Assembly (NCBI RefSeq): GCF_040183065.1
Contig: NW_027185566.1
Location: 434,001 to 498,000, forward strand
Direction: 5' to 3'
DNA length: 64,000 bases
From: Periplaneta americana
Taxonomy: Eukaryota > Arthropoda > Insecta > Blattodea > Blattidae
Position numbers and translations under genes: made by a program. The notes beneath the pieces were generated by a model, which saw nothing but the letters and a program-made list of their open reading frames with translations, was not told the DNA's origin and did not search any database. This document shows, in pieces, positions 43,648 to 52,300 of this stretch (the first letter of the stretch is position 1; each line of letters opens with the position of its first letter).

Positions 43648-44334
43648 ATGTATCCATTTTTTGACCCCACTTTTATTATTCTTATTCCTGCTATAATTTT
43701 GGGATTATGGGCCCAATTGAGAGTCAGTAGTACTTTTCAACATTATAGTCAAGTCTCTTATTCTAAGGATAAAACTGCTGCGCAAGTGGCTAAAGAGATT
43801 CTTGGAAACTATGGACTTGCCAATGTGCGTGTAGAACGAGTAGCTGGGCATTTATCGGATCATTTTGATCCTAGGGACAATGTGGTACGCCTTTCTGATT
43901 CAGTTCACGATTCTACCTCTATTGCCGCTATTGGAGTTGCCGCTCATGAAGTAGGACACGCTATCCAACATGCCGAAAAATATAAACCTATTACCATTAG
44001 AAATGCCATTGTACCTGTGGTCAATATAGCCAATTATTCTTGGTTTTTCCTAGTTCTTATAGGAATGTTTATCAATAATATGCTTTTGGTAAAAATAGGT
44101 ATTATTGCTTACGGTTTAATTGCTCTTTTTCAGCTCATCACTCTACCCGTAGAATTTGACGCCTCTTCTAGGGCTTTGAAAGTCTTAAAAAATAATTATT
44201 TTACTCAAGAAGAATATACAGGTGCTAAAAAAGTCCTTCAAGCCGCTGCCATGACCTATGTTGCCGCTTTAGTGGCTAGTTTGTCACAAATATTAAGGTT
44301 AGTTCTTATCTTTTCTGGTCGTAGAGAAGAATAA
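43648..44334 (+). CDS. YugP-type zinc metallopeptidase (membrane)
   Basis: 228 residues. A first helix (TFIILIPAIILGLWAQLR) is followed by the YugP pattern TAAQVAKEILGNYGLANVRVERVAGHLSDHFDPRDNVVRLSDSVHDSTSIAAIGVAAHEVGHAIQHAEKY, with HEVGH as zinc ligands and catalytic Glu. Two further helices follow, and FDASSRAL supplies the likely third ligand region (E/D). The family is annotated as neutral zinc proteases of unknown substrate, probably in membrane-protein quality control. I choose ATG at 43648 because GAGGAG lies 7 bases upstream; a closer ATG at 43642 would be too near. Confidence 0.9.
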   Translation: MYPFFDPTFIILIPAIILGLWAQLRVSSTFQHYSQVSYSKDKTAAQVAKEILGNYGLANVRVERVAGHLSDHFDPRDNVVRLSDSVHDSTSIAAIGVAAHEVGHAIQHAEKYKPITIRNAIVPVVNIANYSWFFLVLIGMFINNMLLVKIGIIAYGLIALFQLITLPVEFDASSRALKVLKNNYFTQEEYTGAKKVLQAAAMTYVAALVASLSQILRLVLIFSGRREE

Positions 44335-44353
44335 AACCTTTTGTATCCCTAAA

Positions 44354-44383
44354 CAAGTCTCTCTTTTTTAAAAGAGAGACTTG
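44354..44383. terminator. Bidirectional hairpin terminator
   Basis: CAAGTCTCTC (44354-44363) and GAGAGACTTG (44374-44383) form a long perfect stem closed by a T6A4 centre, giving T-rich ends on both strands. It lies between the convergent protease and TPR genes and includes the last codons of the TPR gene. Confidence 0.8.
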
Positions 44384-46077
44384 AATTTAGGTCTTCGATC
44401 TACAAAGTCTTCGTCTAGATCTTCAAAATCTTTTGCTAAATCTTCATCAGGTGTTTTTTGAGGTGTTTCCTGTTTTATGGGTTGTTCTTCTTTTGTAGGT
44501 GTTTGTTCTAATTCTTTTTCTTTTTGAACCTTTTGAGTCGGCTCTGCTTTGGGTTGTTCCTGTTTAGGAGGAACATTTTTTTGAGGAGATAAATCATGAG
44601 AGCTAGTTGTATTCATATTAGTTGTATATTGGTTATTTGGATACCTTTGTTGTACCACTGTATTTCCAGATCCGTCATTTTTTTCTAGAAAAGTATTTGT
44701 ATCTGTATTGTTAGAATCGTACTGTTTATGAGAAACAAAAGAGCGACTTTGATCTATATTAACATTCACTACAGGTTTTTCTGGGGTTTTTTCTGTATTT
44801 ACAGAGTTTTTATTTGCAGAGGTGTTTGAATCTACATAACTAGGTACCATATACTGAGCATTAGGAGCCTGATGAAAAATATAACTAGGGCTATTTTCAT
44901 CTAAACTGACTGGTGGTGTTGTTGGAATAACAACATGACTTTTTCTTGGATAAAAATACTCCAACCATTTTTGTGCTTCATTAGCATAATAACTGTATGG
45001 AAACTTCTGAACAAGGATATTAAAATAGGATGCAGATGCCTGAACATCCCTCAAACGATAGCTAATCAATGCCATCTGAAACAATGCAATAGGATCTTTA
45101 TCCAAATATCCATTACTAACAACACGAGTATAATACTGAAGAGCCTGTCTATAGTTTTGCTCCTTTTGAGCTATATAACCCATCAAAAAATAAGAATCTT
45201 CAGAACTAAAGTCTAAAGGGAAAATATTGACCAGTGTAGACAGTATGTTTTTTGCTGATATATGATTTCCTACATTAGTCAACTTCATAGCAGATTTAAG
45301 CAATTGTTGTTTTATTTGTAAACCATAAGAAGAAAGCATTTTTTGAGGAATTAAATTATTTTTGAGTAGACTGAGCATAAAAGGAGCTGTTTCTTCTCTA
45401 GAAAGCAGTACTTCATAAAAGTTGTTAGAATCAATATAAAGTCCAGCCCGAGAAAAATAACTGTTAGATTCCGGATAATTATTCGCAGAAAAATAATAAT
45501 AACCCAATTCTAAATAAATTTGTCTTTTCAAGCTTTCTGATGTGGTAATATTAGCCAATTGTCTGAGTGCTGCATCTATACCCACAACATAACCTAGTCC
45601 AGAATATCTGGTAGATTTTGCATATCCTAAAAGAACTCTAGAATAATAACGACTAGTATTGGGAATATCTCTCATCAATTCTTCAAAAACATCTCTACTT
45701 TTTTCTACAAGGTGTGTGTTGCCATTTTTTATACCTTCTAACAGGAGGCTAAAAGCATAATAAAGAGCACTTTTTTGACGAATTTCTATGGGAATGTTTT
45801 TCTGATAGTATAATGATTTGAACTGTTCAGCTGAGGAATAATAAGCCCCATTTTTAAAATGAGTCAATGCCAGAGAATAGCGTTCTTTTATATTACCCGT
45901 TTGTTGATTGATAGAATTTTGAATACTTTGAAATACCTTGCTAGAAGAAGTGTGTTGTGTTGTAAATAATGTCCAAGAGAGTACTACAGTAAGTAAGATA
46001 AATAAAACAAGCGGCAAGATCCAAAAGGGAACTCCCCTCTTAAAAAACCCAGATGAGATGTAGTAGTTCGTCTTCAT
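44368..46077 (-). CDS. Membrane-anchored TPR protein with low-complexity C-terminus
   Basis: 569 residues. A single N-terminal helix (FWILPLVLFILLTVVLSWTLF) is followed by about 320 residues of TPR-like helix pairs (YSLALTHFKNGAYYSSAEQFKSLYYQ; LYLELGYYYFSANNYPESNSYFSRAGLY; SYFLMGYIAQKEQNYRQALQYYTRVVSNG; ALISYRLRDVQASASYFNILVQKFPYSYYANEAQKWLEYF). Residues from about 385 onward are a Ser/Thr/Pro/Gln/Lys-rich disordered tail ending in acidic repeats. The protein probably scaffolds an envelope complex on the periplasmic side. No named family. Confidence 0.7.
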   Translation of the reverse strand: MKTNYYISSGFFKRGVPFWILPLVLFILLTVVLSWTLFTTQHTSSSKVFQSIQNSINQQTGNIKERYSLALTHFKNGAYYSSAEQFKSLYYQKNIPIEIRQKSALYYAFSLLLEGIKNGNTHLVEKSRDVFEELMRDIPNTSRYYSRVLLGYAKSTRYSGLGYVVGIDAALRQLANITTSESLKRQIYLELGYYYFSANNYPESNSYFSRAGLYIDSNNFYEVLLSREETAPFMLSLLKNNLIPQKMLSSYGLQIKQQLLKSAMKLTNVGNHISAKNILSTLVNIFPLDFSSEDSYFLMGYIAQKEQNYRQALQYYTRVVSNGYLDKDPIALFQMALISYRLRDVQASASYFNILVQKFPYSYYANEAQKWLEYFYPRKSHVVIPTTPPVSLDENSPSYIFHQAPNAQYMVPSYVDSNTSANKNSVNTEKTPEKPVVNVNIDQSRSFVSHKQYDSNNTDTNTFLEKNDGSGNTVVQQRYPNNQYTTNMNTTSSHDLSPQKNVPPKQEQPKAEPTQKVQKEKELEQTPTKEEQPIKQETPQKTPDEDLAKDFEDLDEDFVDRRPKFKSLF

Positions 46078-46189
46078 ATAAAAAACCTTTATCGTAAAGT
46101 CTATGAAAAGTTCGGTTTTTCTCTATTAAAAATTGAGTTATATCTCAAAAAGATTAAAAAATCAAACTAACATCTCTACAATAACTCTT

Positions 46190-46270
46190 TTACACATCTA
46201 CAGGTGCTTTAAAAAAAAGAGTTGTTGTAATCAGGACAAAAAATAATAGAATACAATAAAGACGTTTCAT
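46190..46270 (-). CDS. Small hydrophobic peptide (26 residues)
   Basis: An ATG at 46270 preceded by GGGAGGTACT, a near-ideal ribosome binding site, opens a 26-residue frame reading MKRLYCILLFFVLITTTLFF and then KAPVDV. It is a single potential membrane helix with two basic residues before it, like a short membrane peptide or a leader. It sits between the TPR gene and the DUF1304 gene on the same strand. Real expression is unproven. Confidence 0.4.
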   Translation of the reverse strand: MKRLYCILLFFVLITTTLFFKAPVDV

Positions 46271-46339
46271 AGTACCTCCCAAAAGAGATTTTAAATCCTA
46301 CAAAATATACCTAAAATATTGAGGAGCAAAAAAACTAAT

Positions 46340-46741
46340 TTAAGAATTCAAAATAATAAAATCCGAATTAAAACAGGCATTATAAATCACAAGTGTTAAA
46401 GCTAACAAGGCGGGTATTCCTCGTCTAAAAAAAATAGAAATTTTTTTAGTTGTTATACCACCCACAACAGCCGTAATAATAATACAGCTCAAAAAAAATA
46501 CAATAATCTGAGTACTATAAAATGGGCTACAAATTCCCCAAATTAACCCAGCTGCCAAAACCCCATTATACAATCCTTGATTAGCCATAAGAACCTTATA
46601 AGAAGGTAATTTTATAATTTCTTCCTCCACTCCCAAGGTCTTTTTCATCAAGGAACTAGCGGAAAAAAATATCTCCATTATGAAAATAAAAATTTGCTCC
46701 AAAATAACAACAACAATAAAAGCTAACTCTAGTAGTAACAT
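46340..46741 (-). CDS. DUF1304 family membrane protein
   Basis: 133 residues with four hydrophobic helices. The DUF1304 hallmarks are seen: an N-terminal helix followed by FIFIMEIFF, then VLMANQGLYNGVLAAGLIWG and a later short helix pair ending in the C-terminal helix. Members are small integral membrane proteins of unknown activity found in many bacteria. Ribosome binding sequence upstream is weak (AGGTT). No informative neighbour. Confidence 0.8.
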   Translation of the reverse strand: MLLLELAFIVVVILEQIFIFIMEIFFSASSLMKKTLGVEEEIIKLPSYKVLMANQGLYNGVLAAGLIWGICSPFYSTQIIVFFLSCIIITAVVGGITTKKISIFFRRGIPALLALTLVIYNACFNSDFIILNS

Positions 46742-46858
46742 CTATGAACCTAAAACCTTTTATAAAAGATTGAACAACTATCACACCTAAAATTACCCAA
46801 AATTTTTGAAATTGGTTTCAAACACACAACCAGTTTATTTGGAGTAACACGAAAAGAA

Positions 46859-46947
46859 CGGAAAGGGAGGGATTTGAACCCTCGATACTATTGCTAGTAT
46901 GACTCGTTAGCAGTGAGTTGCCTTCAACCGGGCTCGGCCACCTTTCC
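46859..46947 (-). tRNA. tRNA-Ser (GCT)
   Basis: An 89-base class II tRNA with a long variable arm. Acceptor GGAAAGG pairs with CCTTTCC. The anticodon loop CTGCTAA gives GCT, and the T arm is GAGGG-TTCAAAT-CCCTC. Discriminator G; CCA not encoded. It occupies most of the gene-free interval 46742-47072; I see nothing else definite there. Confidence 0.95.
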
Positions 46948-47072
46948 AACACTATAAATTTAATGATTCTTTTATGAAGAGTCAACTATTTAGCTCAGAA
47001 AAATATTTTATTCGTTTTTATCCAAACAATTATTGATTTCGTTTCTCATTTTTTTATGAGTATCTTTTCCTT

Positions 47073-47693
47073 ATGGATAATTTAGAACAGAATAAAGTAA
47101 CACATACCTTTAAAGATAAAAAAAATTTTCATAAAAGAAAATTTTCTAATTCTCCTATAAATAAAGAGAATTCGACAGAAAGTGGAAGCAAAAATTTTTC
47201 ACGTCAAGATTCATCCACTAAGAAATATTCCGCTACTTCGGATTTTACTTCTACACCAAATCATCACAGAAAACAAAAAACAAACTACAAAAATAAATCT
47301 AGGAACGAGGATAAAAAATATTATTCTAACAGGTTTAAGAGTTCTCCTCAAGATGAAAAACCACCTCACAAAAGACAGGAGATCTCTACAGAAGCCCCTG
47401 TAGTATTTGCTCATTGCAAAATATGTTCTGCTGGTATATCTAATGAGACCTACGCTATTAAAACAGGTGATGACAACTTTATACACTTTGAATGTGCCTT
47501 AAAAAAAGTTAAAGAAATAGGACAAAAAAATTTTTCTCATACAAGTAAATTAAAATATAGCTATATTGGCAGTAACACATTTGTTGTCTATTTAGAACAA
47601 GGAGGAAATCAATACTCATGGAAAATTTTACAGAAAATCAAACTGGAGGAGATTTTGCCTCCCGTAGAGAAGAAAACAACCGAAATAAAATAG
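47073..47693 (+). CDS. Hypothetical protein with basic low-complexity N-terminus and CxxC/HxxC C-terminus
   Basis: 206 residues. The first 105 residues are disordered and rich in Lys, Ser, Asn and His. The C-terminal domain has HCKICSAGI...DDNFIHFECALKKVKE, a likely zinc site formed by CxxC and HxxC, followed by KLKYSYIGSNTFVVYLEQGGNQYSWKILQKI, probably a beta unit. A nucleic-acid-binding role is plausible from the basic tail and zinc knuckle but not shown. No ribosome binding site is obvious before the ATG. The last 76 bases overlap the next gene in another frame. Confidence 0.6.
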   Translation: MDNLEQNKVTHTFKDKKNFHKRKFSNSPINKENSTESGSKNFSRQDSSTKKYSATSDFTSTPNHHRKQKTNYKNKSRNEDKKYYSNRFKSSPQDEKPPHKRQEISTEAPVVFAHCKICSAGISNETYAIKTGDDNFIHFECALKKVKEIGQKNFSHTSKLKYSYIGSNTFVVYLEQGGNQYSWKILQKIKLEEILPPVEKKTTEIK

Positions 47694-48322
47694 GTGAAAA
47701 AATATTTGCTTCTAAGGAAATAGAGAAAAATTATAGTTTTAAAATTGGGCGAAAGATCATTCATGTTGGTTTTAGCTTTTTTGGTTTTGGGCTTTTATTT
47801 TTTCCTGCTCCTTGGGATCTATATGTAGTTATTATTTTGTATTTGTCTACCTTGTTAGCTTTTGTCGGCGACACTATTCGTATATTTGTCCCTGTCATCA
47901 ATCAATTTATTTACAAGTATTTAGGAATGATTTTTATTCAAAGAGACAAAAATAGGTATTCTTCGGGGACTTATTATCTTATTGGAGCAACATTAGCCGC
48001 ACTACTTTATCCACATAAGATTGCAGGTATGGCTATTATTTTTTTGGGTATAGGTGATTTTATGGCATCTTTAGGTGGCACCTATTTTAAAAGGTATATC
48101 CCTTTTCGGCTCCCTTGGAGTAATAAGACATTTATTGGATTAATTTTTTTTATTGTTTCCACAACCTTAATAGGGTATTTTGCAAATATTCCACTGTTTC
48201 CTTGTTTTATTGCTAGTTTAGCCGCAGGATTAACAGAAGTATACCTCATTGCTATTGACGATAACTTGACAATCCCAGTTATTGGTGGGTTAGTCCTCTA
48301 TTTGTTTTTAGGAAGCTTTTAA
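47618..48322 (+). CDS. CTP-dependent lipid kinase / cytidylyltransferase-like membrane protein
   Basis: 234 residues. A hydrophilic N-terminus of about 40 residues precedes several membrane helices. KIGRKIIHVGFSFFGFGLLF at the start of the membrane part, VGDTIRIF, GIGDFMASLGGTYF and WSNKTFIGLIFF correspond to the dolichol kinase/diacylglycerol kinase (CTP) pattern, in which DxxAxxxG and KT(x)xG are conserved. It probably phosphorylates a lipid alcohol using CTP or forms a CDP-lipid. AGGAGG lies 12 bases before the ATG, inside the preceding gene; the 76-base overlap is large for bacteria. Substrate unknown. Confidence 0.75.
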   Translation: MENFTENQTGGDFASRREENNRNKIGEKIFASKEIEKNYSFKIGRKIIHVGFSFFGFGLLFFPAPWDLYVVIILYLSTLLAFVGDTIRIFVPVINQFIYKYLGMIFIQRDKNRYSSGTYYLIGATLAALLYPHKIAGMAIIFLGIGDFMASLGGTYFKRYIPFRLPWSNKTFIGLIFFIVSTTLIGYFANIPLFPCFIASLAAGLTEVYLIAIDDNLTIPVIGGLVLYLFLGSF

Positions 48323-48330
48323 ATAATGAG

Positions 48331-48404
48331 TGGGCCCACTTGGACTTGAACCAAGAACCTACGGGTTATGAGTCCGTTGCTCTAACCGGTTGAGCTATAG
48401 GCCC
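48331..48404 (-). tRNA. tRNA with CAT anticodon (Met elongator or Ile2)
   Basis: A 74-base cloverleaf. Acceptor GGGCCTA pairs with TGGGCCC (one T-G wobble). The anticodon arm ACGGA-CTCATAA-CCCGT has anticodon CAT and an A31-C39 mismatch, and the T arm is CTTGG-TTCAAGT-CCAAG. The D loop has CCGGTTA, so it is not initiator-like. C4-G69 and C5-G68 are features known to favour lysidine synthetase TilS on tRNA-Ile2, so Ile2 is at least as likely as Met. CCA is not encoded. Confidence 0.9.
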
Positions 48405-48478
48405 CTACTGAACGAACCTAGTAAATTTAGTTACTTTTGTTGTTAAAAGCAAGTAAATACCACAAAAAAGGATGGAAT

Positions 48479-49081
48479 ATGGAAAATAATCCTTATTCAC
48501 GGGCAGATCATTTTGCACAAAAGGCCAAAGAACAAGGATATAATGCACGAAGTGTTTATAAACTGATGGAAATAGATCAAAAATATCATTTTTTTAAATC
48601 TGGGCAGAAAATCTTGGATTTGGGAGCGACACCAGGTTCTTGGAGTCAATATGCCTTGCAAAAAGTAGGAAAAACAGGAAGGGTTATTGGAATTGATATT
48701 AAGGATATGAAGTCAGATTTAGGACCGAACTACCGTTTTATTCATGGAGATATTTTACAAAAAGCTCAAGAACTAAAAACACTGGGTCCATTTGATATTG
48801 TGATGAGCGATATGGCTCCTAACACAACTGGAGTTAAATCTCAAGATGTATTTTTGTCTCATGAACTTTCTTTTATGGCATTAGAAATTGCCAAAGCAAC
48901 TTTACATTCTCAAGGCATCTTTATCTGTAAGGTTTTTCAAGGAGAGGATATTCAAGATTTTTATTTTGAGATAAAAAAATCTTTCAAAAAATTCAAAACG
49001 GTAAAACCTTCAGCCGTACGTAAAAATAGTAAAGAAGTTTATGTAACAGCTCAAATTTTAAAAAATATTACTTCTAAATGA
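48479..49081 (+). CDS. rlmE: 23S rRNA (uridine-2'-O-)-methyltransferase RlmE (FtsJ/RrmJ)
   Basis: 200 residues. It has NPYSRADHFAQKAKEQGYNARSVYKLMEID with the first catalytic Lys, the SAM motif VLDLGATPGSWSQYA (here ILDLGATPGSW), IGIDIKDM, MSDMAPNTTG with the catalytic Asp, the second Lys in FICKVFQGED and the final Glu in SKEVYV. This K-D-K-E set methylates U2552 of 23S rRNA in the A loop. The start at 48479 (MENNPYSRAD) follows AAGGA; an upstream in-frame ATG at 48437 lacks a site. The 3' end overlaps the NACHT gene by 24 bases, convergent. Confidence 0.93.
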   Translation: MENNPYSRADHFAQKAKEQGYNARSVYKLMEIDQKYHFFKSGQKILDLGATPGSWSQYALQKVGKTGRVIGIDIKDMKSDLGPNYRFIHGDILQKAQELKTLGPFDIVMSDMAPNTTGVKSQDVFLSHELSFMALEIAKATLHSQGIFICKVFQGEDIQDFYFEIKKSFKKFKTVKPSAVRKNSKEVYVTAQILKNITSK

Positions 49082-51448
49082 TTCTTGTGTTTTTGGGCAA
49101 AGCTTTGTATTTTTATCAAAAATGATCTCTCTCATATCTGTGTTGATAAAAATCACATTTGTCAATGTGGAATCAATAAATCTAACTCCTCTTAGATCAC
49201 AACCATTAAAAGTTACATCTTCCATTTCTACAGATATAAACTGGGAAAAATTTAATTGGGTATGGAGAATTTCTACATTTTTTAATTGTCCATTTACCCA
49301 TTCAGAATTGTCAAAAAAACTTTGTGCTAATTGAACATTTTTCCACAGACTTTCTTTAATAAAACCCTTAATAAACCACAATTTTTTGTACTGTCCCTCT
49401 TGAAAGGAACAAGAAAACCATTGGGAATAACTAAAATTGTTAAATAATAAATAAGAAGATAACAATTTTACCGAAATCCACTCCGAACGAGTAAAATCAT
49501 TATTTTCTAGAGTTGTTTCTAAGATCTGACAAGAACGAAAAACAGATGAGATAAAATAGGATTGTTTAATCTCTGTTTCAACAATATCTTGGGAAAAAAA
49601 TTGAATTTTTTCACCATAAATAAATTTCCAGTCGTTTTGCACCATTTGATTTTGTTTAAAAGAAGCTTCTCCTAAGTGGGTATATCGAAGATATACTTCT
49701 TTTAAAGAAGCTCCTTCCCATTCAGAATATCGAAAATCAGTATAATAAGCCTGTAAATAAGAAAGTTGATTATTTTTAAACAGTAAATTGCCAAAATACT
49801 CATAGTTTAAAGATAAATTTTCCAATTCTAGGAGTGCTACAGGCAATTTTTTATCTTTAGGTTGGTAGTATTGCTGAATTTTCAACCAAATTTCTAACAA
49901 CTTCCCCTTTTCTCTAAAAGAAGAGTGAGAAATTTCTTTTACAAGACTAGGAAAAATAATATCTTCAACATCTTCTGGATTTAAGAGTTCCAATAAAAAA
50001 GTATGTTGTAGATAGGAAATATCTTTCATATTATTTCTCTTAAGTTCTGAAAGTAATTTGCTCTTAATAAAGTAAAAGCTAAAAATAGGATGTTTAAAAT
50101 AAAAAGAATAATGAGAAAATTCTAAAAAAGGACAATTTTGAAGTTCTTCCAGTAAGAGGTCAAAATCCATAGGCTTATCTCGAAACTGCACTAAAACAAA
50201 ATTTTCTATATAAGAAGGAGTTTGAGATACCTGAAAAAATGGATGACTTAGGGTATATTCAGCAATAAATTCTAGTAGTGTTTCTTTGCCAAGGTAAGTC
50301 AAGTATTTTTCAGACCAAAATTGTAGTATGATAGTTTCAAAAAATTTATCAACACTATCTATCGCCTGTATATCTTCTATTTTTAAAGTTTTAATAAGCT
50401 CCAAAATAACGGGATATTTTGCAAAATTACGTACAACTTCGTTGTATTCAATTGCTTTTTGAATTTTTGGATTTTCATGATTGTACTGTTTTATCTGTAA
50501 CAGAGTAAGTGGTCTGAGTTGATAACGCTCTACGGAAATTTGAGATAAAAATTGTTCAAAATAATACTTTATCCCGACCTGCTTTTGGTATTGAAAAAAT
50601 AGATAGTCTAAAGGAGTTGTGAGAATAATTTTTGCTCCAGCCTGGATATACTGTAAAAGACAATCCCATATTTCTTCCAAAATAGCAAAAGAGTTCAAAC
50701 CAACCTGTTCTATAGAGTCTATAATAAGAATAATACGATGGTGTTTGAGTAGCAACTCAAAATTTTTTTTTGTTAGAGGAGCCAGCATATCAGGGTGAAA
50801 AATTTGATATTCTATAAATTTTTGCACAGTCATTTCTTTTTTTAAGTTAGACAATGAAATAAAAAAAGGAATCAGCCAATTGTCTGTACTAGAACTAATA
50901 GAACATCCTAATTCATAAGTAAAATACTGACTTAAAGTGGTCTTTCCTATCCCTTTTTCTCCTTCTAAAACAATTAAACCCTCCTTATTTTCTCTTAACC
51001 TTTTTATAAAATGGTTATATTCTACTCTAGAGTGGTTTTGATATAACCAAGGACTACTATAATGTTTAAAAACAAACTGCCGCTTTAAATAGTCTTGGTA
51101 ATGTTCTGCAGGAAATAGTGAGAGCAGTAATGAAGGAAGATCTGTAGTGCCTAAATTGAGCTCCTGTGCTAATTTTTTTATCTCTTCTGAAGGAGGTGAT
51201 GGAAGAATTAATAAATGATGCTGTGTATGTTTAAAAAAAGGATAAATCTCGATAAAAAGAGATTTTAGCATTTGCACCGAAAAATTTTTTTCTACCTGGA
51301 TGGAAACTAAACAAGAAATATGAAATGATTCCAATAGGTAGGAATAAATATAAAGATTTTTCAGTAGTTTTTTTTCTTGAACAAAACCTTTGGATTGTAA
51401 TATCTCCAAAAACCAGTTCTCTTCAATTTTTTTTGCCCAAGTCGACAT
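49058..51448 (-). CDS. NACHT-type STAND NTPase with C-terminal pentapeptide-like repeats
   Basis: 796 residues. Residues 1-115 form an alpha/beta module (YIYSYLLESFHISCLVSIQVEKN...HHLLILPSPPSEEIKKLAQELNLGTTDLPSLLLSLF) with the strand/helix order of restriction-endonuclease-like effector domains but no clear PD-ExK residues. Residues 155-320 are an NTPase: Walker A GEKGIGKT (163-170), Walker B IILIID (239-244), sensor KIILTT (273-278) and LRPLTLLQIKQY, as in NACHT proteins. A helical region spans about 320-560. The last 230 residues are pentapeptide-repeat-like, clearest at CDLRGVRFIDSTLTNVIFIN. Such STAND proteins sense a ligand through their C-terminus and oligomerise; bacterial examples act in anti-phage defence. 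The exact target is unknown. It lies downstream of two membrane-protein genes and gyrB. Confidence 0.75.
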   Translation of the reverse strand: MSTWAKKIEENWFLEILQSKGFVQEKKLLKNLYIYSYLLESFHISCLVSIQVEKNFSVQMLKSLFIEIYPFFKHTQHHLLILPSPPSEEIKKLAQELNLGTTDLPSLLLSLFPAEHYQDYLKRQFVFKHYSSPWLYQNHSRVEYNHFIKRLRENKEGLIVLEGEKGIGKTTLSQYFTYELGCSISSSTDNWLIPFFISLSNLKKEMTVQKFIEYQIFHPDMLAPLTKKNFELLLKHHRIILIIDSIEQVGLNSFAILEEIWDCLLQYIQAGAKIILTTPLDYLFFQYQKQVGIKYYFEQFLSQISVERYQLRPLTLLQIKQYNHENPKIQKAIEYNEVVRNFAKYPVILELIKTLKIEDIQAIDSVDKFFETIILQFWSEKYLTYLGKETLLEFIAEYTLSHPFFQVSQTPSYIENFVLVQFRDKPMDFDLLLEELQNCPFLEFSHYSFYFKHPIFSFYFIKSKLLSELKRNNMKDISYLQHTFLLELLNPEDVEDIIFPSLVKEISHSSFREKGKLLEIWLKIQQYYQPKDKKLPVALLELENLSLNYEYFGNLLFKNNQLSYLQAYYTDFRYSEWEGASLKEVYLRYTHLGEASFKQNQMVQNDWKFIYGEKIQFFSQDIVETEIKQSYFISSVFRSCQILETTLENNDFTRSEWISVKLLSSYLLFNNFSYSQWFSCSFQEGQYKKLWFIKGFIKESLWKNVQLAQSFFDNSEWVNGQLKNVEILHTQLNFSQFISVEMEDVTFNGCDLRGVRFIDSTLTNVIFINTDMREIIFDKNTKLCPKTQESFRSNIF

Positions 51449-51515
51449 ACTTTAATACAAACCCTCATACTTTGCATTAAAAGATAATCATACTTAGGTT
51501 CAAAAAAAATACCTT

Positions 51516-52205
51516 TTATACACCAGCATTAGGTAATCCAGAACTCACAAAAAGCTTTTCCCTCTCTTTAAAAAGAAGATACAAGCGCAAAAAACTACAA
51601 CACATAACAAAAACTAAAGACCATAACACTACTGGAATATATTGAACATTGGTCATTTCTTTTTGTTTATTTTTTTTACTATTCAAATAATTTTTTGTTG
51701 CATCTTGAGCTTGTTTTGCCACAATGTTATTTGTATCAATAATCTGTAATAACTTTCCAGTTGTCTTATCCGATTTTAATAAAGACATTAGTAACATCTC
51801 TGATTTTTGACGAATTACTTTAATAGATTCGTATTTTTTATATAGTTCTATAATAGAAGTTTTTTTGCTGGTAATTTTGTGAGAAACTTCATAAAAATAA
51901 AATAATGTACTTGCGGTAAAAATAAGAGAAGCCAAAGTCAAAAAATTGAATAATCCCAGTTTTTGAGTCGAGACTCTTTTTTTTTGTTTCTGATAGGGTG
52001 TCACACCAAAATTTTTACGGCGTAAATTGATTGTCTGTTGCTCTTTTTTAGAATTTTTAGGCTCCTTTGGGTTGATTTTAACAACTTTATGACGCTGAGT
52101 CTTATTTTTCTTATTAAAAAAAATAGATTGCAAATTCCATAATGATGGATTTTTACTTTTGCTAGAAATGCCTTTTTTCACATCCTGTTTTGGGCTTAGT
52201 CTCAT
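51516..52205 (-). CDS. Two-helix membrane protein of unknown function
   Basis: 229 residues. A highly basic cytoplasmic N-terminus of about 85 residues precedes one helix (LFNFLTLASLIFTASTLFYFYEV), an extracytoplasmic loop of about 80 residues and a second helix (YIPVVLWSLVFVMCCSFLRLYLLF). I choose the ATG at 52205 because AAGGAGG sits 6 bases upstream; an earlier in-frame start has no such site. No enzyme or transporter motif is seen. It is encoded between a membrane protein and the NACHT gene, all on the same strand. Confidence 0.6.
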   Translation of the reverse strand: MRLSPKQDVKKGISSKSKNPSLWNLQSIFFNKKNKTQRHKVVKINPKEPKNSKKEQQTINLRRKNFGVTPYQKQKKRVSTQKLGLFNFLTLASLIFTASTLFYFYEVSHKITSKKTSIIELYKKYESIKVIRQKSEMLLMSLLKSDKTTGKLLQIIDTNNIVAKQAQDATKNYLNSKKNKQKEMTNVQYIPVVLWSLVFVMCCSFLRLYLLFKEREKLFVSSGLPNAGV

Positions 52206-52300
52206 GAATTTCCTCCTTGAAATTCCATAACACATTTTAAAAATATATCCCTATTACCATCGGAAAGAATCTTTTTTTTATAATAGAATAAACAGATTTT

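Noticed and set aside
47211-47486. A 91-residue minus-strand frame
   Set aside because: It is antisense to the zinc-knuckle gene, lacks a ribosome binding site and mirrors the low-complexity Lys/Ser codons.
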